Assembly (NCBI GenBank): GCA_023129265.1
Contig: JAGMCJ010000057.1
Location: 1-6,648 of the forward strand
DNA length: 6,648 nucleotides
Reading direction: 5' to 3'
From: Thermoplasmata archaeon
GTDB taxonomy: Archaea > Thermoplasmatota > Thermoplasmata > RBG-16-68-12 > JAGMCJ01
Part shown: positions 5,174-6,648 of the stretch, piece after piece
Layout of the letters: every line of letters starts with the position of its first letter
Position numbering within the stretch: position 1 is the stretch's first letter
The notes under the pieces: model-generated
The model's database searches: none
What the model was told of the DNA's origin: nothing
What the model saw: the letters and a program-made list of their open reading frames with translations, nothing else
Made by a program: the position numbers and the translations under genes

Positions 5174-6040
5174 ATGGTCTCCAGAGACGTACAGAATGAA
5201 CGGTCCGAGAACAAGTTCATCCTCACTCGTGTCGGCGTCACGGATGTCAAGAAGCCCGTGAGAGTGAGGAGACCAGACAGAGCGACAACACTCACAGTCG
5301 ACCTTGACGTTTTCGTTGATTTGCCCTCCTCCATGAAGGGTAGCCATATGTCCAGGAACCTGGAGGCGATCGGCGAGATCGTTGACAGTTCCGTGAGGCA
5401 GCCTGTCGCCAGCCTGGAGGACCTCTCACTGATGATATGCAAGAAGCTACTCGAGCGGCATGAGTACGCCTCCTATTCTGAGGCAAGGGCCAGCGCGTAC
5501 TACTTCTTGGAGAAAGAGACCCCGCTAGGGACGAAGAGCCTTGAGAGGTACAGGCTCGTGGCCAGGGCCGAGGCCCGCGGCGGCGAGGAACCACGAACGA
5601 GGAAGTCAATCGGAGTCGAGGTCGTTGGGATGACCACGTGTCCCTGTGCCATGGAGACCATCAGCGGTAGCATGAGCGATCTGAAGGTGGAGCAAGCCAT
5701 CACTCACAACCAAAGAAACAAGACATTCGTGATGGTGGACGTTCCAGACGGTATGACCGTCGAGGCAGATGATCTTGTTGAGATAGTGGAGAGATCGATG
5801 AGCAGCCCGACGTACGAGATACTGAAAAGGGAGGACGAGGCGGAGCTCGTCAGGCGGGCACACGCAAACCCGAGATTCGTGGAGGACGTCGTGAGGGGCG
5901 TTCTCGCCAGCATTCTCGAGGCGTTCAAGGACTTGCCCGACTGGGTTCAGGTTCAGGTGAAAAGCGAGAGCGAGGAATCTATCCACAAGCACAATGCCTA
6001 CGCAGAGAGGGTAACCACTCTGGGAGAACTGCGGGGATAG
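5174..6040 (+). CDS. mptA: GTP cyclohydrolase MptA (FolE2/GCYH-IB family)
   Basis: A 288-aa enzyme. Characterised archaeal MptA converts GTP to 7,8-dihydroneopterin 2',3'-cyclic phosphate, the first pterin step toward tetrahydromethanopterin or a folate-type carrier. Family landmarks are VDLPSSMKGSHMSRNLE (48-64), GMTTCPCAME (152-161) with the expected metal/active-site Cys156, the THNQR motif (177-181) with His178, an acidic KREDEAE segment (218-224) containing a probable Glu ligand, and IHKHNAYAER (270-279) near the C-terminus. By comparison with bacterial FolE2, Cys, His, Glu and a C-terminal His are the expected metal-site residues, and all are present. The spacer between the CPC and HNQR motifs is about 10 residues longer than I recall for bacterial FolE2, which fits the archaeal branch. 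Length is usual. It follows the MFS gene by 34 nt. No other pterin gene is in view, so the cofactor it feeds is inferred. In some archaea this pathway also supplies archaeosine precursors. Confidence 0.95.
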   Translation: MVSRDVQNERSENKFILTRVGVTDVKKPVRVRRPDRATTLTVDLDVFVDLPSSMKGSHMSRNLEAIGEIVDSSVRQPVASLEDLSLMICKKLLERHEYASYSEARASAYYFLEKETPLGTKSLERYRLVARAEARGGEEPRTRKSIGVEVVGMTTCPCAMETISGSMSDLKVEQAITHNQRNKTFVMVDVPDGMTVEADDLVEIVERSMSSPTYEILKREDEAELVRRAHANPRFVEDVVRGVLASILEAFKDLPDWVQVQVKSESEESIHKHNAYAERVTTLGELRG

Positions 6041-6050
6041 CTCCGCACAA

Positions 6051-6060
6051 AGATTTATTC
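6051..6060 (+). promoter_or_regulatory. TATA-like box of the small zinc-protein gene
   Basis: AGATTTATTC is centred about 27 bp before the TTG at 6082, the spacing expected if the message starts at the initiation codon (leaderless). No ribosome binding site precedes the TTG, which agrees. Confidence 0.4.
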
Positions 6061-6081
6061 CGTGAGTCCTATTCACCCACG

Positions 6082-6261
6082 TTGAGTCTGATATCCCTCT
6101 GTCACATCTGCGGTGCTCCCGCGACAAATACATGCTCATCGTGCGGCAAGCCCGTGTGCAGGAACGACTTCGATTTTCGCGCGACTGTGTGCAAGGCATG
6201 CCTCTCCAAGAGGGTGAAGCCCGAAAAACAGGAGAACCCGAGGACACGCCTATTTCAGTAG
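6082..6261 (+). CDS. Small zinc-binding protein with a cross-brace-like cysteine pattern (59 aa)
   Basis: A 59-aa frame that begins with the non-ATG codon TTG. It holds CHIC (7-10), CSSC (18-21), C26 followed by an acidic residue at D29 where related fingers often have His or Asp, and CKAC (37-40), then a basic tail (SKRVKPEKQE). Eight candidate ligands in the spacing C-x2-C-x7-C-x2-C-x4-C-x2-D-x7-C-x2-C suggest two zinc ions in a B-box/HIT-like cross-brace. Such fingers usually mediate protein or RNA contacts; no specific function can be assigned. The cysteine spacing and the GKPVC element are the main evidence that the frame is real. The TTG start fits the TATA-like box 27 bp upstream. It lies 41 nt after mptA, and its last 12 bp overlap the convergent TPR gene. 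Confidence 0.75.
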   Translation: MSLISLCHICGAPATNTCSSCGKPVCRNDFDFRATVCKACLSKRVKPEKQENPRTRLFQ

Positions 6262-6648
6262 TCGGAGTGCCTCTTCGCGCTCTATGCCCAAGGCTCTCAA
6301 CAGATAGTCCAGCGACTTCGAGGATATCATGTCCCTCGTCTTCTCATCGAGGAACTTCTCCATTATGATGGGTGCCTTTGTGTAGTACTGAATGGCGAAT
6401 TCCGAAAGGTAGTACGGCGCGCTTTCCGAATCGAGTTCGCTGGCTTTCACGTAGAACTGCTCTGCTTCATTGAATCTTCCAATGTCCATGCAGAAGGAAG
6501 CGTAGGCCTCAATGTATTGAGGGTTCTCCGGTTCCAGTTCTATCGCCTTCTTGTAGAGCTCGGCGACCTTCTCGGGTTTGACCTTTGGATTCCCGATGCT
6601 CGCCTCTGCCTTGCCGAAGAATCCCCTCGCGTTCTTCGGGTCCATCTT
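6250..6648 (-). CDS. TPR-repeat protein (partial, C-terminal 132 codons)
   Basis: The frame remains open to the right edge, and the Met at 6645 is probably internal: KMDPKNARGFFGKAEAS reads as the end of one TPR helix pair and the start of the next. At least two tetratricopeptide units are visible with the usual A-x-x-L-x-P-x-N spacing: the one around VAELYKKAIELEPENPQYIE, and the following IEAYASFCMDIGRFNEAEQFYVKASELDSESAPYY block. A helical C-terminus (EKFLDEKTRDMISS and beyond) follows. TPRs are protein-binding scaffolds; nothing shows the partner, and I see no enzymatic domain in the visible part. The stop (6250-6252) lies inside the 3' end of the zinc-protein gene. The TPR call is confident; the upstream extent is unknown. 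Confidence 0.88.
   Translation of the reverse strand, partial: KMDPKNARGFFGKAEASIGNPKVKPEKVAELYKKAIELEPENPQYIEAYASFCMDIGRFNEAEQFYVKASELDSESAPYYLSEFAIQYYTKAPIIMEKFLDEKTRDMISSKSLDYLLRALGIEREEALRLLK

Noticed and set aside
5606..6247. A 213-codon minus-strand frame over mptA and the zinc protein
   Set aside because: Antisense to two supported genes, no domain seen, composition typical of a reverse-frame shadow.
1..6648. tRNA genes, CRISPR arrays, insertion sequences or a prophage segment
   Set aside because: No cloverleaf-like T-arm, no regularly spaced repeats, no transposase or integrase frame was seen; gene content and base use look uniform.

Overview
The window looks archaeal, most likely a moderate-GC euryarchaeote. 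Thermoplasmata or a relative is my best guess, but that placement is inference. The evidence is an archaeal/eukaryal-type leucyl-tRNA synthetase, an MptA-type GTP cyclohydrolase, short AT-rich TATA-like boxes just upstream of genes, GGTGA/GGAGG ribosome binding sites, several likely TTG or GTG starts, and an FtsZ-family protein paired with a ribbon-helix-helix (RHH) regulator.

Layout. Positions 1-1741 (minus) hold the N-terminal 580 codons of leuS, which runs off the left edge. A 175-bp divergent intergenic region (1742-1916) carries one AT-rich promoter core that could serve both directions, a small inverted repeat, and a hairpin in the leuS leader. On the plus strand follow a 127-aa protein with two RHH motifs in one chain (1917-2300), a 154-nt leader, and a 267-aa FtsZ-like GTPase (2455-3258) that has the nucleotide-binding half of FtsZ but not the T7 loop or the C-terminal domain. 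Next come a UPF0047/YjbQ-family protein (3307-3726), a 12-TM major facilitator transporter (3772-5139), mptA (5174-6040), and a 59-aa zinc-binding protein (6082-6261). The zinc protein overlaps tail-to-tail with a TPR-repeat gene on the minus strand (6250-6648) that runs off the right edge.

How the genes fit together. The RHH/FtsZ-like pair is the most suggestive unit. In haloarchaea the RHH protein CdrS sits beside ftsZ2 and controls it, so this pair may be a cell-division or cytoskeletal module. Here, however, the regulator is a tandem RHH and the tubulin-family partner is cut down to its GTP-binding domain. The downstream genes (YjbQ, MFS, mptA, zinc protein) are all co-directional, but most have their own TATA-like box, so they look like separately started transcripts rather than one tight operon. 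MptA starts the pterin branch leading to methanopterin- or folate-type C1 carriers. LeuRS is a translation housekeeping gene, but its class I signature reads HLGF instead of HxGH.

I saw no tRNA or rRNA gene, CRISPR array or insertion sequence. Apart from overlapping antisense or out-of-frame open frames, the window is densely and conventionally coded.
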